Assembly: GCA_031127185.1 (NCBI GenBank)
Contig: JARIET010000023.1
Location: forward strand, 1-18,519
DNA length: 18,519 nucleotides
Direction of reading: 5' to 3'
Source: Gemmatimonadota bacterium
Lineage (GTDB): Bacteria > Gemmatimonadota > Gemmatimonadetes > Gemmatimonadales > Gemmatimonadaceae
Shown: positions 1 through 8,209 of the stretch, piece by piece
Layout: the number at the start of each line of letters is the position of its first letter
How positions within the stretch are numbered: the first letter of the stretch is position 1
The notes under the pieces: model-generated
Database searches by the model: none
Seen by the model: only the letters and a program-made list of their open reading frames with translations
Told to the model about the DNA's origin: nothing
Position numbers and translations under genes: made by a program

Positions 1-1
1 T

Positions 2-2014
2 GGTGGCGGTGGGCGCGGTGGACCGCCGTCGTCTGTCAGTGGACCAATGCCGTCCAGTGGACGGCGACGTAAGGGCAAGCGCGGTGCGGTCGATCAGGAA
101 GCGGTGTCGGCAAACATTTTCCGTACGATGAAGCAGATGACGGGTGGTCCGGCCAAGCGCCGCCGCCCGGATGAAGTTGATCGGGAAGAACTGGACGCCA
201 TGCGCGCCGCCGCTGCCGAGGTCGAGAAGAAACTCGTCCGCGTCAACGAGTTCATTACCGTCAGCGAACTCGCCGGAATCCTCAAGATCCCGGCCACACA
301 AATCGTCAGCTTCGCGTTCAAGCACCTCGGATTGATGGTCACCATCAATCAGCGGCTCGACTTCGACCAGATCGAACTGATCTCGTCGGAGTTCGGGTAC
401 AATGCCGTGCTGGAGCAGGAATACGCAGCCGCCGTGGAAGAGGCGCCCGTGGACACGGCAGAGTCGCTCAAGCCGCGGCCGCCGGTGGTCACCATCATGG
501 GGCACGTCGACCACGGCAAGACTTCGCTGCTCGATTACATCCGCAAGGCAAACGTCGTCGCGGGTGAGGCGGGCGGCATCACGCAGCACATCGGCGCCTA
601 CCACGTCACGACCGCGTCTGGGAAGGTGGTCACCTTCCTTGACACTCCAGGTCACGAGGCCTTTACCGCCATGCGCGCCCGCGGCGCTCAGGTGACGGAC
701 ATCGTGGTGCTCGTCGTGGCAGCGGACGACTCCGTCATGCCACAGACCATCGAGGCTATCTCGCACGCCAAGAATGCCGGCGTGCCGATGATCGTCGCGA
801 TCAACAAGATTGACCTTCCCGCTGCGAACGCGATGAAGGTCAAGCAGGAACTGCTCGGCCATTCGGTCGTGCTAGAGGAGTTCGGTGGGCAAACGCTGCA
901 CTCCGAGATCAGCGCCAAGAAGGGAACCCACGTCGACAAACTGCTGGAACAGATTCTCCTCCAGGCAGAAATCCTCGACCTCAAGGCGAATCCGGACCGC
1001 AAGGCCACCGGCGCCGTTGTGGAAGCGCAACTCGACGCCGGCAAGGGTCCGGTGGCCACGGTGCTCGTCGAGAACGGCACGTTGCGTGTCGGTGACGACT
1101 TCATTTGCGGACTCTTCTCCGGTCGCGTGCGCGCGCTGCTCGACGAACGCGGCAAGGCCGTCAAGGAAGCGGGTCCTGCTGTGCCGGTACAGGTGCTCGG
1201 CATGACGGGCGTCCCCATGGCGGGCGACCAGTTCCTGGTCGTCGAAGACTCGATGAAGGCACGTGAGATCGCGCAGACGCGTGAGCGGCTCGACCGCGAA
1301 GCCAAGAGCCGGCGCACCGCGAAGGGTGCCGTTTCGCTCGAGGACTTCATGGCGAATGCCGCGGCCGGCGAGCGCCGTTCGCTCAAGCTGCTCATCAAGG
1401 CCGACCAGGGTGGTCCGGCGGAAGCGCTCGCCGACGCCTTGGCAGGGCTGTCCACCGAGGAAGTTGCCGTCGAGGTCATCCAGCGCGCCGTCGGTGCGGT
1501 CACCGAAGGCGACATCCTGCTGGCCAAGGCCGCCGGCGCAATCATCATTGGCTTCCATGTGCGCCCGGACAACAAGGCGCGCGCGGCCGCCGAGCGTGAG
1601 GGCGTGGATGTCCGCCTCTACAAGATCATCTACGAAGCCGTCGCCGATGTGCGGCAGGCGCTCGAAGGGATGCTGCGCCCCGAGGAGAAGGAAGTCATCC
1701 TCGGTGACGCCGAAGTCCGCGAGACATTCAAGGTGTCCAAGATCGGGACCATTGCTGGCTGCTACGTGCGCAACGGCACGATCAACCGTCAGGGTCGCAT
1801 TCGGGTCATCCGCGATGGCAAGGAAGTCTACGAGGGCGCGATTGCCTCGCTCCGCCGCTTCAAGGATGACGTGAAGGAAGTGGAGAAGGGCTACGAGTGC
1901 GGCATCGGCGTCGAGAACTTCAACGACGTAAAGGTTGGCGACATGCTGGAGTGCTATCGCAAGGAAACCGTGGCGCGCACCTTCGAGTCGGGACCGCGCG
2001 CCGCCGGCGAATGA
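2..2014 (+). CDS. infB: Translation initiation factor IF-2 (5' end outside window)
   Basis: IF-2 is the GTPase that brings fMet-tRNA to the 30S subunit and promotes 70S joining. The reading frame is open from base 2, where it encodes Gly-rich linker residues, so the real start lies upstream; the ATG at 47 is probably internal. Counting from that ATG, an IF2_N domain spans about residues 60-115. The GTPase motifs are complete: G1 GHVDHGKT (152-159), G2 AGGITQH (about 175), G3 DTPGH (199), G4 NKID (253-256) and G5 SAKKG (289). Domain II/III and the C-terminal fMet-tRNA-binding region follow through to the stop at 2012-2014. It heads a run into rbfA, truB and ribF, the usual nusA-infB-rbfA-truB order. 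The family assignment is certain; the missing N-terminal length is unknown. Confidence 0.97.
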   Translation, partial: GGGGRGGPPSSVSGPMPSSGRRRKGKRGAVDQEAVSANIFRTMKQMTGGPAKRRRPDEVDREELDAMRAAAAEVEKKLVRVNEFITVSELAGILKIPATQIVSFAFKHLGLMVTINQRLDFDQIELISSEFGYNAVLEQEYAAAVEEAPVDTAESLKPRPPVVTIMGHVDHGKTSLLDYIRKANVVAGEAGGITQHIGAYHVTTASGKVVTFLDTPGHEAFTAMRARGAQVTDIVVLVVAADDSVMPQTIEAISHAKNAGVPMIVAINKIDLPAANAMKVKQELLGHSVVLEEFGGQTLHSEISAKKGTHVDKLLEQILLQAEILDLKANPDRKATGAVVEAQLDAGKGPVATVLVENGTLRVGDDFICGLFSGRVRALLDERGKAVKEAGPAVPVQVLGMTGVPMAGDQFLVVEDSMKAREIAQTRERLDREAKSRRTAKGAVSLEDFMANAAAGERRSLKLLIKADQGGPAEALADALAGLSTEEVAVEVIQRAVGAVTEGDILLAKAAGAIIIGFHVRPDNKARAAAEREGVDVRLYKIIYEAVADVRQALEGMLRPEEKEVILGDAEVRETFKVSKIGTIAGCYVRNGTINRQGRIRVIRDGKEVYEGAIASLRRFKDDVKEVEKGYECGIGVENFNDVKVGDMLECYRKETVARTFESGPRAAGE

Positions 2015-2015
2015 G

Positions 2016-2432
2016 ATGCCACCACGTGATACGAGGCGTCCCGACCGCGTAGCCGAGGCGGTTCGCGAGGAAGTCGCCACGATCCTCGCGGCGGGCGTGC
2101 GCGACCCCAGGGTCACCGGATTCATCACGGTGACCGGGGTCGAAATGTCCCGCGATCTGGGCTCGGCGCTCGTGTTTGTCAGCATTTACGCGGATGAACC
2201 CGCGCGTACTGAGACGCTCGAAGGCCTGCAGGCCGTCGCGCCGACGATGCGTGGACGAGTCGGTCAGGCGCTGCGCCTGCGCGTCGCGCCTCACATCACG
2301 TTTCGGCTCGATGAAAGCATTGCCCGGGCAGCGCGCATCGAGACACTGCTCAACAAGATCAAGGACGCCGCACCCGGGACTGACCCGGTAGCGCCCAGTG
2401 CACCTGCCGAAGACGACGTCGACATCCGTTGA
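2016..2432 (+). CDS. rbfA: 30S ribosome-binding factor A
   Basis: RbfA is a small KH-domain protein that binds the immature 30S subunit near the 5' end of 16S rRNA and helps late maturation and cold adaptation. The predicted protein is 138 aa. It starts with the typical basic segment (PRDTRRPDRVAEAVREEVA) and continues with the DPRVTGFITVTGVEMSRD core that contains the KH-like strand and turn, then ends in an acidic, Pro/Ala-rich tail. The ATG at 2016 lies 1 bp after the infB stop, which suggests translational coupling. A longer in-frame extension back to 1935 lies inside infB and has no RbfA character. Its 3' end overlaps the truB start. Confidence 0.93.
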   Translation: MPPRDTRRPDRVAEAVREEVATILAAGVRDPRVTGFITVTGVEMSRDLGSALVFVSIYADEPARTETLEGLQAVAPTMRGRVGQALRLRVAPHITFRLDESIARAARIETLLNKIKDAAPGTDPVAPSAPAEDDVDIR

Positions 2433-3321
2433 CGGCCTCCTGCTGGTGGACAAGCCGGCAGGAGTATCCTCGCACGATGTCGTGATGGCGGCACGCCGGG
2501 CGCTTGGGGAAAAGCGTATCGGCCACGGCGGTACGCTCGACCCTTTCGCCACGGGGCTTCTTGTGCTGCTTGTTGGCCGTGCGACGCGACTGCTGCAGTA
2601 CATCCACGACGAGCCCAAGGTCTACGAGGCGGTCGTGAAATTCGGCACGGAGACCGACACCGAAGATCTCCATGGAGCGGTCACTCGCGAGGCACCGCGA
2701 CCGGATTCGCAGGCGCTCGATGCCGCCGCCGAGTCGCACATCGGCACGATCTCGCAGGTGCCTCCCGACTACTCGGCGAAGCGCGTCGACGGCAAGCGCG
2801 CCTATGAGCTCGCGCGTGCCGGAAAGGACGTTGTGCTGGAGCCCGTGCTCGTGACCGTGCACGAGATCGTTCTCTCCGAGCGCGAGCTGATCGACGGCCG
2901 GATGTCAAGCTGCCGGATGCGCGTGGCGTGTGCCGGCGGCACGTATGTGCGATCGCTTGCACGCGACATCGCGCGCGCAGCTGGAAGCGCCGCCCACCTC
3001 ACCGCGCTGCGACGGCACCGCGCTGGCCAGTTCGAGCTTGGCCGGGCGGTGACACTGGAACAGCTGAGGGAAGGGCACGCCCCGCTTGCCCCGGCCATCG
3101 ACGCGCTCGTCGGCCATCCCGTGCAGACGCTCAGCGAAGACGAGGTGGCCAAGATCGTCCGCGGCATTGACGTCGAGGCGAGGGTGCCGGGGTCGCACGC
3201 GGCGCTCGTGAATCCGGACGCCGAAACCTCATTCACGACGCTCGTGGCCTTTGGCGAGCGGCGGCCGTCGGAACGCGGCGACCGGTGGCAGCCGCGGGTT
3301 GTCTTCGGGGCAACCGAATGA
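2398..3321 (+). CDS. truB: tRNA pseudouridine(55) synthase TruB
   Basis: TruB converts U55 in the T-loop of tRNAs to pseudouridine. The protein (307 aa, normal for the family) opens with the signature DGLLLVDKPAGVSSHDVV (residues 12-29). The catalytic motif GHGGTLDPFATGLL follows, with the nucleophile at Asp48. YEAVVKFGTETDTED, VPPDYSAKRVDGKRAYELAR and CAGGTYVRSLARDI are further TruB blocks. An in-frame TAG at 2389-2391 rules out any start further upstream, and no ATG occurs before the conserved N-terminus, so GTG 2398 is the only reasonable standard start. This gives a 35-nt overlap with the end of rbfA. The stop overlaps the ribF ATG (ATGA), so the genes are probably co-translated. Confidence 0.96.
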   Translation: MHLPKTTSTSVDGLLLVDKPAGVSSHDVVMAARRALGEKRIGHGGTLDPFATGLLVLLVGRATRLLQYIHDEPKVYEAVVKFGTETDTEDLHGAVTREAPRPDSQALDAAAESHIGTISQVPPDYSAKRVDGKRAYELARAGKDVVLEPVLVTVHEIVLSERELIDGRMSSCRMRVACAGGTYVRSLARDIARAAGSAAHLTALRRHRAGQFELGRAVTLEQLREGHAPLAPAIDALVGHPVQTLSEDEVAKIVRGIDVEARVPGSHAALVNPDAETSFTTLVAFGERRPSERGDRWQPRVVFGATE

Positions 3322-4235
3322 GAGCCGCCGCGCGGAGCGTGGTCACGGTCGGCACCTTCGATGGCGTGCATCGTGGACACCGACTCGTCCTCGACAGGCT
3401 GGTGGCGGCGGCCAAAGCGCGCGGTCTCCGGAGCGTGCTGGTCACATTCAACCCGCACCCGCTGGTCATCGTCAATCCTGTGGCGGCGCCCGCGTTGCTG
3501 ACGGTCGGGCAGGAGAAGCATGACGTCCTCACGCCGCGTGCGCTGGACGAAATCGGCGTCGTTCCGTTCACACGCGAACTCGCTGCGCTTGAGGCCGATC
3601 AATTCGTCGACCAGATCCTGATTCAGCAGTACGGAATGTGCGAACTTTTCATTGGGCACGATCACGGCCTCGGCCGTGGCCGGAGCGGAGATGCCGCGAC
3701 GTTGGAACGCCTCGGTCGGGATCGTGGCTTTCGCGTGCATGTGGTGCCTGCGGTGGATGGCCGCGATGGTCGCCCCGTATCATCAACGGCCATTCGTCGA
3801 GCCGTTGCGGGCGGCGATTTGGCCAGGGCGGCGGACGGCCTGGGCCGCCCATACTCGGTGTCCGGGACCGTTGAGCACGGGGCGGCTCGCGGCGCGGCTC
3901 TCGGATTTCGGACGCTGAACGTGGAAACCCCAGGCCCGGCAAAGCTCCTGCCTCCCGATGGCGTCTACGCGGTTCGTGTGGCGACACCGTCAGGCACTTT
4001 CGCAGGTATGCTCAACCTGGGAGGGCGGCCGACATTCGGCGACGAGCGCCAGATGATTGAAGCGCATCTGTTTGACGCGAGCGGCGACTGGTACGGTCAG
4101 CGGATCCGCGTCGATTTTTTTGCGAGGATCCGCGATGTGAAGAAGTTCAACGGCCCCGATGCGCTCGTCGCCCAGCTACGCGCAGACGAACTCGCCGCCC
4201 GGCTCCTGTTGGACCGCGCCCGCGCAGGCGGATAG
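3318..4235 (+). CDS. ribF: Bifunctional riboflavin kinase / FAD synthetase
   Basis: RibF phosphorylates riboflavin to FMN and adenylylates FMN to FAD. The protein is 305 aa. Its N-terminal nucleotidyltransferase half carries GTFDGVHRGH (residues 12-21, the HxGH motif) and the SSTAIRRAVAGGD block. The C-terminal kinase half begins near residue 174 (GRPYSVSGTVEHG). The usual PTAN metal/ATP motif is read here as RTLN (198-201), which keeps the Thr and Asn. The probable catalytic Glu is E248 in MIEAHLFD. The ATG at 3318 overlaps the truB stop by 4 nt (ATGA); an extension to 3285 would lie inside truB and is unlikely. It is the last gene of the infB-rbfA-truB-ribF run. Confidence 0.95.
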   Translation: MRAAARSVVTVGTFDGVHRGHRLVLDRLVAAAKARGLRSVLVTFNPHPLVIVNPVAAPALLTVGQEKHDVLTPRALDEIGVVPFTRELAALEADQFVDQILIQQYGMCELFIGHDHGLGRGRSGDAATLERLGRDRGFRVHVVPAVDGRDGRPVSSTAIRRAVAGGDLARAADGLGRPYSVSGTVEHGAARGAALGFRTLNVETPGPAKLLPPDGVYAVRVATPSGTFAGMLNLGGRPTFGDERQMIEAHLFDASGDWYGQRIRVDFFARIRDVKKFNGPDALVAQLRADELAARLLLDRARAGG

Positions 4236-4254
4236 GCGGAGCTGCGCGTCCGCC
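4235..4254 (+). terminator. Hairpin directly after ribF, possible terminator
   Basis: GGCGGA (4235-4240) pairs with TCCGCC (4249-4254) around an 8-nt loop, starting at the last base of the ribF stop codon. A C-run follows rather than a T-run, so this is not a textbook intrinsic terminator. Its position at the end of the operon and just before a promoter makes a role in ending transcription plausible. Confidence 0.35.
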
Positions 4255-4260
4255 CCCCCA

Positions 4261-4283
4261 CGTCCCCCCACGTCCCGCAGTTC
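4261..4283. repeat. C-rich dispersed repeat, copy A
   Basis: This 23-bp C-rich segment matches 8184-8206 at 19 of 23 positions by eye, including the shared core CCCACGTCCCG at 4267-4277. A second ACGTCC unit sits just upstream, so the element looks partly tandem. Both copies begin shortly after a stop codon (ribF here, ridA for copy B). Its function is unknown. Confidence 0.5.
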
Positions 4284-4321
4284 TCTGTTGTTTATAACCT
4301 CTTGTCATTACAGCAGATCGC

Positions 4322-4353
4322 TTGACCCACACCCGTTCTCGCGGCTAAATTTG
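4322..4353 (+). promoter_or_regulatory. Probable secD promoter (sigma70-like, also TAnnTTTG type)
   Basis: TTGACC (4322-4327) is separated by 18 bp from TAAATT (4346-4351), a good -35/-10 pair in an otherwise GC-rich sequence. The same -10 reads as TAAATTTG (4346-4353), which fits the TAnnTTTG element described for Bacteroidetes. It would give a leader of about 33 nt before the secD ATG at 4393. That leader is pyrimidine-rich and has no visible Shine-Dalgarno sequence. Confidence 0.55.
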
Positions 4354-4392
4354 AAGTTTGCATTTCTTTGCCCCTTTCCCTAGTTCCGCGGT

Positions 4393-6015
4393 ATGTCAAA
4401 CCTGAAGTACCGGATCGCCCTAATTCTGGGCCTCGCTGCACTCTCTCTTGTAGCGCTGACCCCACGGAATACCATCGAACGCGTCAAGCGCGCCGATGGG
4501 TCCATCGGGTTCGACACCGTCAAGCGCGTGCCGCTCAAGCGGGGGCTCGACCTCCAGGGCGGAATGCACATGACCCTCGAGCTCGACGAAACCGACCGTG
4601 CCATTGCGGACAAGTCCGACGCGATCGACCGCTCGCTGAAGGTCGTGCGCACGCGGATCGACGAGTTTGGTGTTTCCGAGCCGGTCGTGCAGAAGGTGGG
4701 CAGTGACCGAATCATCGTCGAACTGCCGGGCATCGATGATCCCGAGCGCGCGACACAGGTGGTACAGAAGTCGGCCTTCCTGAAATTTCAGATCACCGAC
4801 AAGACCAGCGCGCTTGAGCGCGTCGCCTCGCGCCTCGACGGGATCGTTCGGGAAAAGAAGCTCGGGACGCGCACGGTTACGGCCGCTGGTGACACGGCCA
4901 ACGCGCCTGGTCTCAAGGCACTCTTTTCCGATACCGGCAAGCGGGCGGATTCCGCGGCCACGGCAACGGACGGGCCCTTTTCCCGCCTGATCCAGCCGAC
5001 GGGAGTTCCCGGCATTTACGCCGTGATGACCACCGACATGGCCGAGCTCGACTCCTATCTCAAGAACCCCGACATTCAGGCAGCACTTCCACCTGGCAAG
5101 GAGGTCCGCTGGGGCGCGGACACCCTCGTCACCGCTGGGCGTGCGGTTCGCTCGCTCTACGTGCTCGACGCGCGGCCGATCATCACGGGTGACTACCTCA
5201 CCGACGCCAAGCCGACCCAGGTGCCGATCGAAGGCACTGTGGTTGAGTTCCAACTCAACAATGAAGGGGGGCGTCGGTTCCGTGTTGAGACGGGGAAACA
5301 CGTGAAGGATTACATGGCGATCGTGCTCGACGATCGCGTCATGAGCGCTCCGGTGATTCAGAGTGCCATCGGGACCCGCGGCCAGATCACGATGGGTGGC
5401 GGCAGCCTGCAGGCCGCCAGCGACCTGGCCCTGGTGTTGCGTGCCGGTGCACTCCCCGCGCCGCTTCGAGTGGCCGAAATCCGGAACATCGGTGCCTCGC
5501 TTGGTGCCGATTCCATCCAGGCGGGAATCACTGCCGGCCTCATTGCCATCTCGCTCGTGATCACCATCATGGTCGGCTACTACCGCTTCTCCGGTATGTT
5601 GGCGATTGCCGGCCTCGTGCTGTATGTGCTGTACACGATGGCGGCCCTGTCGCTATTCGGCGCGGTACTGACGCTTCCTGGTATCGCGGGATTTGTTCTT
5701 TCGATCGGTATCGCCGTTGACGCGAACGTGTTGATCTTTGAGCGCATCCGCGAAGAGATCGTGCACGGGAAAACCGTGCGTACGGCTGTCGAGGAAGGCT
5801 TCCGGCACGCGTTGCCGGCAATCATCGATACGAGCGTATCGACAGCGCTTACGGCCGTGGTGCTCTACCAGTTCGGTACGGGCCCCGTGCGCGGTTTCGC
5901 CGTGACCCTTCTCGCCGGTATCGCAGCATCGCTCTTCACTGCGATCTTCGTCATCCGCACCTTCTACCTCATCTGGCTGAACCGTAATCGGACGGCCGAG
6001 GCACTGAGCATCTGA
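4393..6015 (+). CDS. secD: Protein translocase subunit SecD
   Basis: SecD is an inner-membrane RND-family subunit that works with SecF and SecYEG and uses the proton motive force to pull exported proteins across the membrane. The protein is 540 aa. A first membrane segment spans residues 6-23, followed by the signature RGLDLQGG (50-57). A large periplasmic P1 region comes next, including the [14 protein letters not shown] block. A C-terminal bundle of about five helices begins near residue 375 and contains [17 protein letters not shown], with the conserved membrane Asp at 443. The P1 region (about residues 130-270) includes a variable insert typical of longer SecDs. Its stop overlaps the secF ATG by one base (TGATG). 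Confidence 0.97.
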   Translation: MSNLKYRIALILGLAALSLVALTPRNTIERVKRADGSIGFDTVKRVPLKRGLDLQGGMHMTLELDETDRAIADKSDAIDRSLKVVRTRIDEFGVSEPVVQKVGSDRIIVELPGIDDPERATQVVQKSAFLKFQITDKTSALERVASRLDGIVREKKLGTRTVTAAGDTANAPGLKALFSDTGKRADSAATATDGPFSRLIQPTGVPGIYAVMTTDMAELDSYLKNPDIQAALPPGKEVRWGADTLVTAGRAVRSLYVLDARPIITGDYLTDAKPTQVPIEGTVVEFQLNNEGGRRFRVETGKHVKDYMAIVLDDRVMSAPVIQSAIGTRGQITMGGGSLQAASDLALVLRAGALPAPLRVAEIRNIGASLGADSIQAGITAGLIAISLVITIMVGYYRFSGMLAIAGLVLYVLYTMAALSLFGAVLTLPGIAGFVLSIGIAVDANVLIFERIREEIVHGKTVRTAVEEGFRHALPAIIDTSVSTALTAVVLYQFGTGPVRGFAVTLLAGIAASLFTAIFVIRTFYLIWLNRNRTAEALSI

Positions 6016-6977
6016 TGTATCGGATCCTTCACGACACCAAGTACGATTTCATCCGCTGGTGGCGCGTCGCCGCCGGCCTGACCATCGCGTTCATTGTGGT
6101 CGGGCTCGTGGCACTTGTTCTGCGCGGTGGATTGCTCTACAGCGTGGATTTCACGGGCGGCACGGTCATGCAGCTGACGTTCACGCAAGAACCGGATGTG
6201 CAGCGGTTGCGGACCGCGCTCGTGGCCGGCGGGTTGCACGGGGCCGAAATCCAGGAGTTCGGGTCCAAGACGGAATACATCATCCGGATGCAGGGCGACA
6301 CCAGCTCGGCCGGCACTGAAGTGGCGTCGCAGAACGTGCGGAAAGTGGTCGCGGAACTTGTCGGCCAGGATGGCTTTCGCGTTGACCGCGCGGAGGTCGT
6401 GGGTGCGCGTGTTGGCTCGGAATTGCGCCGCGGCGCCATACTCGCCGTGCTGATCTCCTTCGCTATCACGCTCGTCTATCTCGCCTGGCGCTTTGAATGG
6501 AGGTTTGGCCTTGCCGCCGTGCTTGCCACGGCGCACGACATCATCGCGACGATCGCTTTTATGGCGATGCTGCGGCTCGAAGTGTCGCTCACGGTGATTG
6601 CTGCACTCCTGACCGTGATCGGGTATTCGCTCAACGACACGATCATCATCTTCGACCGCGTCCGGGAGAACCTGCGCAAGAATCGCAAGGAAGCCCTCTA
6701 CGACACGCTCAATCGCTCGGTGAACGAGACGCTCCCGCGTTCGGTGCTCACCCACGCCACGACGCTCGCGGCCACGGCGGCGCTGTTGATCTTTGGTGGG
6801 GAAGTCATCCGGCCGTTCGCCTGGATCATGTCGTTTGGCATCTTCACTGGCACGTTCAGTTCCATTTACGTGGCCTCGCCAATCCTGATGTACGTGGAGC
6901 AGCGGTTCCCGCGTGACCCGGATTCGAAGGGGGCGCGGGCGGCGACGGTGTCGCCGGCGCAGGCCAAGGTCCGGTAA
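6015..6977 (+). CDS. secF: Protein translocase subunit SecF
   Basis: SecF is the RND partner of SecD in the Sec translocation motor. The protein is 320 aa, normal for the family. It has a first membrane helix at about residues 18-36, the SVDFTGGT motif directly after it, a short periplasmic domain, then the C-terminal helix bundle with GYSLNDTIIIFDRVRENLRK, which contains the conserved Asp at 208. The ATG at 6015 overlaps the secD stop, the usual tight coupling of these two subunits. The C-terminus is a short basic cytoplasmic tail. Confidence 0.97.
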   Translation: MYRILHDTKYDFIRWWRVAAGLTIAFIVVGLVALVLRGGLLYSVDFTGGTVMQLTFTQEPDVQRLRTALVAGGLHGAEIQEFGSKTEYIIRMQGDTSSAGTEVASQNVRKVVAELVGQDGFRVDRAEVVGARVGSELRRGAILAVLISFAITLVYLAWRFEWRFGLAAVLATAHDIIATIAFMAMLRLEVSLTVIAALLTVIGYSLNDTIIIFDRVRENLRKNRKEALYDTLNRSVNETLPRSVLTHATTLAATAALLIFGGEVIRPFAWIMSFGIFTGTFSSIYVASPILMYVEQRFPRDPDSKGARAATVSPAQAKVR

Positions 6978-7005
6978 CGCCCACGGGGCGAGCGCTGCGC
7001 TCCGC

Positions 7006-7788
7006 GTGAGGTTCATCGACAGTCATTGCCATCTGGCCGACCCGGCCTTCGACACAGATCGCGACGAGATCATCGGCCGTGCCCGCTCTGCGGGTGCGGC
7101 CGCTCTCGTTTGTATTGGTGAATCGATCGAGCGCGCCCGCGCGGCTCAAGTCATTGCCAATACAAGCCCCGGCGATATCGTCTTCACCGCTGGCGTGCAT
7201 CCTCACGATGCGGCGGCCTTCGATGCGATACGCGACGTGCCCGCCATCGCGGAGTTGCTCGGTGCAGGGGCGGTGGCGATTGGGGAGTGTGGGTTGGACG
7301 GCTACTACGATCATTCGCCGCGCCCCATGCAGCGGAAGGCCTTCGCCGCGCAGCTTGGCCTGGCGCTGGAACACCGGAAGCCCGTTGTAGTCCACACGCG
7401 TGACGCCCTGGACGATACCATCGCCATGGTGCGCGAAGCGGCCGCTGCCGGCGTGCGCGGCGTGCTGCACTGCCACACGGGACCCGCGGCGCTGACGGAG
7501 ACCGCCTTGAACGCGGGGTGGTACATTTCGTTCAGCGGCATTGTGACCTTCAAGAAATGGGACGGTGACGACCTGGTGCGGATGGTGCCCGCCGACCGCA
7601 TCCTGGCGGAGTCAGACGCGCCCTATCTGGCCCCAGTGCCAAACCGGAGCAAGCGCAATGAGCCGAGCTGGGTCGCGCTCACGCTGCAGCGCATCGCCAC
7701 CGTGCGCGGCGTGACGCCGGACGAGATGGGCGCGGCGGTGACCGCCAATGCGCGACGACTGTTCAACCTCGTGGAGACGCTGCAATGA
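7006..7788 (+). CDS. tatD: TatD-family metal-dependent hydrolase
   Basis: TatD proteins are TIM-barrel metallohydrolases with 3'-5' exonuclease (DNase) activity. With the GTG at 7006 the protein is 260 aa, the family's normal length. All metal ligands are present: DSHCHL (His7, His9), GECGLDGYY (Glu94), VVHTRDA (His130), GVLHCHTG (His155) and AESDAPYL (Asp203). In-frame codons reaching back to 6913 lie inside secF and encode an Arg-rich stretch unlike any TatD, so the GTG just before the conserved RFIDSHCHL is preferred. No clear Shine-Dalgarno is visible. The stop overlaps the ridA ATG by 4 nt (ATGA). Confidence 0.93.
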   Translation: MRFIDSHCHLADPAFDTDRDEIIGRARSAGAAALVCIGESIERARAAQVIANTSPGDIVFTAGVHPHDAAAFDAIRDVPAIAELLGAGAVAIGECGLDGYYDHSPRPMQRKAFAAQLGLALEHRKPVVVHTRDALDDTIAMVREAAAAGVRGVLHCHTGPAALTETALNAGWYISFSGIVTFKKWDGDDLVRMVPADRILAESDAPYLAPVPNRSKRNEPSWVALTLQRIATVRGVTPDEMGAAVTANARRLFNLVETLQ

Positions 7789-8168
7789 CCGTGGAGTACC
7801 TGCACACCAAGGATGCGCCCGAAGCCATCGGCCCCTATGCGCAAGCGACGAAAGCCGGCGGATTCCTGTTCACGGCCGGCCAGATTGCACTCGATCCCGC
7901 CACCATGCAGGTGGTGGAAGGCGACATCACGTCACAGGCTGAACAGGTGATGAAGAACCTGAATGCGGTGCTCGCGAACGCCGGCTGTGGATGGAAGGAC
8001 GTCGTGAAGACCACGATCTTCATCACGACGTTTGACGACTTCGCCAAGCTCAATGAGGTCTACGGCAAGCATCTCGGAGCGACCAAGCCGGCGCGCTCCA
8101 CAGTCGCCGTTGCTGGCCTGCCCAAGGGCGTCCGCGTCGAGATCGAATGCGTGGCCAAACTCCCGTAG
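7785..8168 (+). CDS. ridA: RidA family enamine/imine deaminase
   Basis: RidA (YjgF/YER057c/UK114) hydrolyses reactive enamine/imine intermediates such as 2-aminoacrylate that leak from PLP enzymes. The 127-aa protein has the normal family length. The conserved blocks are GPYAQATKAGGFLFTAGQI (residues 16-34), the DVVKTTIFITTFDDFAKLN helix/strand and PARSTVAVAGLPKGVRVEIE. Arg104 and Glu121 match the active-site Arg and Glu of the RidA subfamily, which supports true deaminase activity rather than a divergent YjgF homologue. The ATG overlaps the tatD stop, so the two are probably co-translated. Confidence 0.94.
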   Translation: MTVEYLHTKDAPEAIGPYAQATKAGGFLFTAGQIALDPATMQVVEGDITSQAEQVMKNLNAVLANAGCGWKDVVKTTIFITTFDDFAKLNEVYGKHLGATKPARSTVAVAGLPKGVRVEIECVAKLP

Positions 8169-8183
8169 TGGCTCGTCCCCCCG

Positions 8184-8206
8184 TGTCCTCCCACGTCCCG
8201 TCGTTC
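8184..8206. repeat. C-rich dispersed repeat, copy B
   Basis: This segment matches 4261-4283 at 19 of 23 positions by eye, with the core CCCACGTCCCG at 8190-8200. It lies 16 bp after the ridA stop and immediately before the preferred selD start at 8210. If selD were started at 8147, 8168 or 8183 the repeat would be translated as a low-complexity Pro/Val/Ser stretch, which is unlikely to be real protein. Confidence 0.5.
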
Positions 8207-8209
8207 CCC

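Noticed and set aside
872..2185. 437-codon open frame on the - strand across infB and rbfA
   Set aside because: It is antisense to strongly conserved infB motifs and has no domain character; long antisense frames are expected at this GC content.
4287..4308. Alternative promoter with TATAAC at 4293-4298
   Set aside because: No acceptable -35 element lies 15-19 bp upstream, whereas the 4322-4353 pair is well spaced and closer to secD.
6913..7005. N-terminal extension of tatD into secF
   Set aside because: The extra residues are an Arg-rich run unlike TatD; the GTG at 7006 gives the normal length and N-terminus.
5964..7016. 350-codon open frame on the - strand opposite secF
   Set aside because: His/Arg/Asp-rich, no family resemblance, and it covers the whole of secF, which has complete RND motifs.
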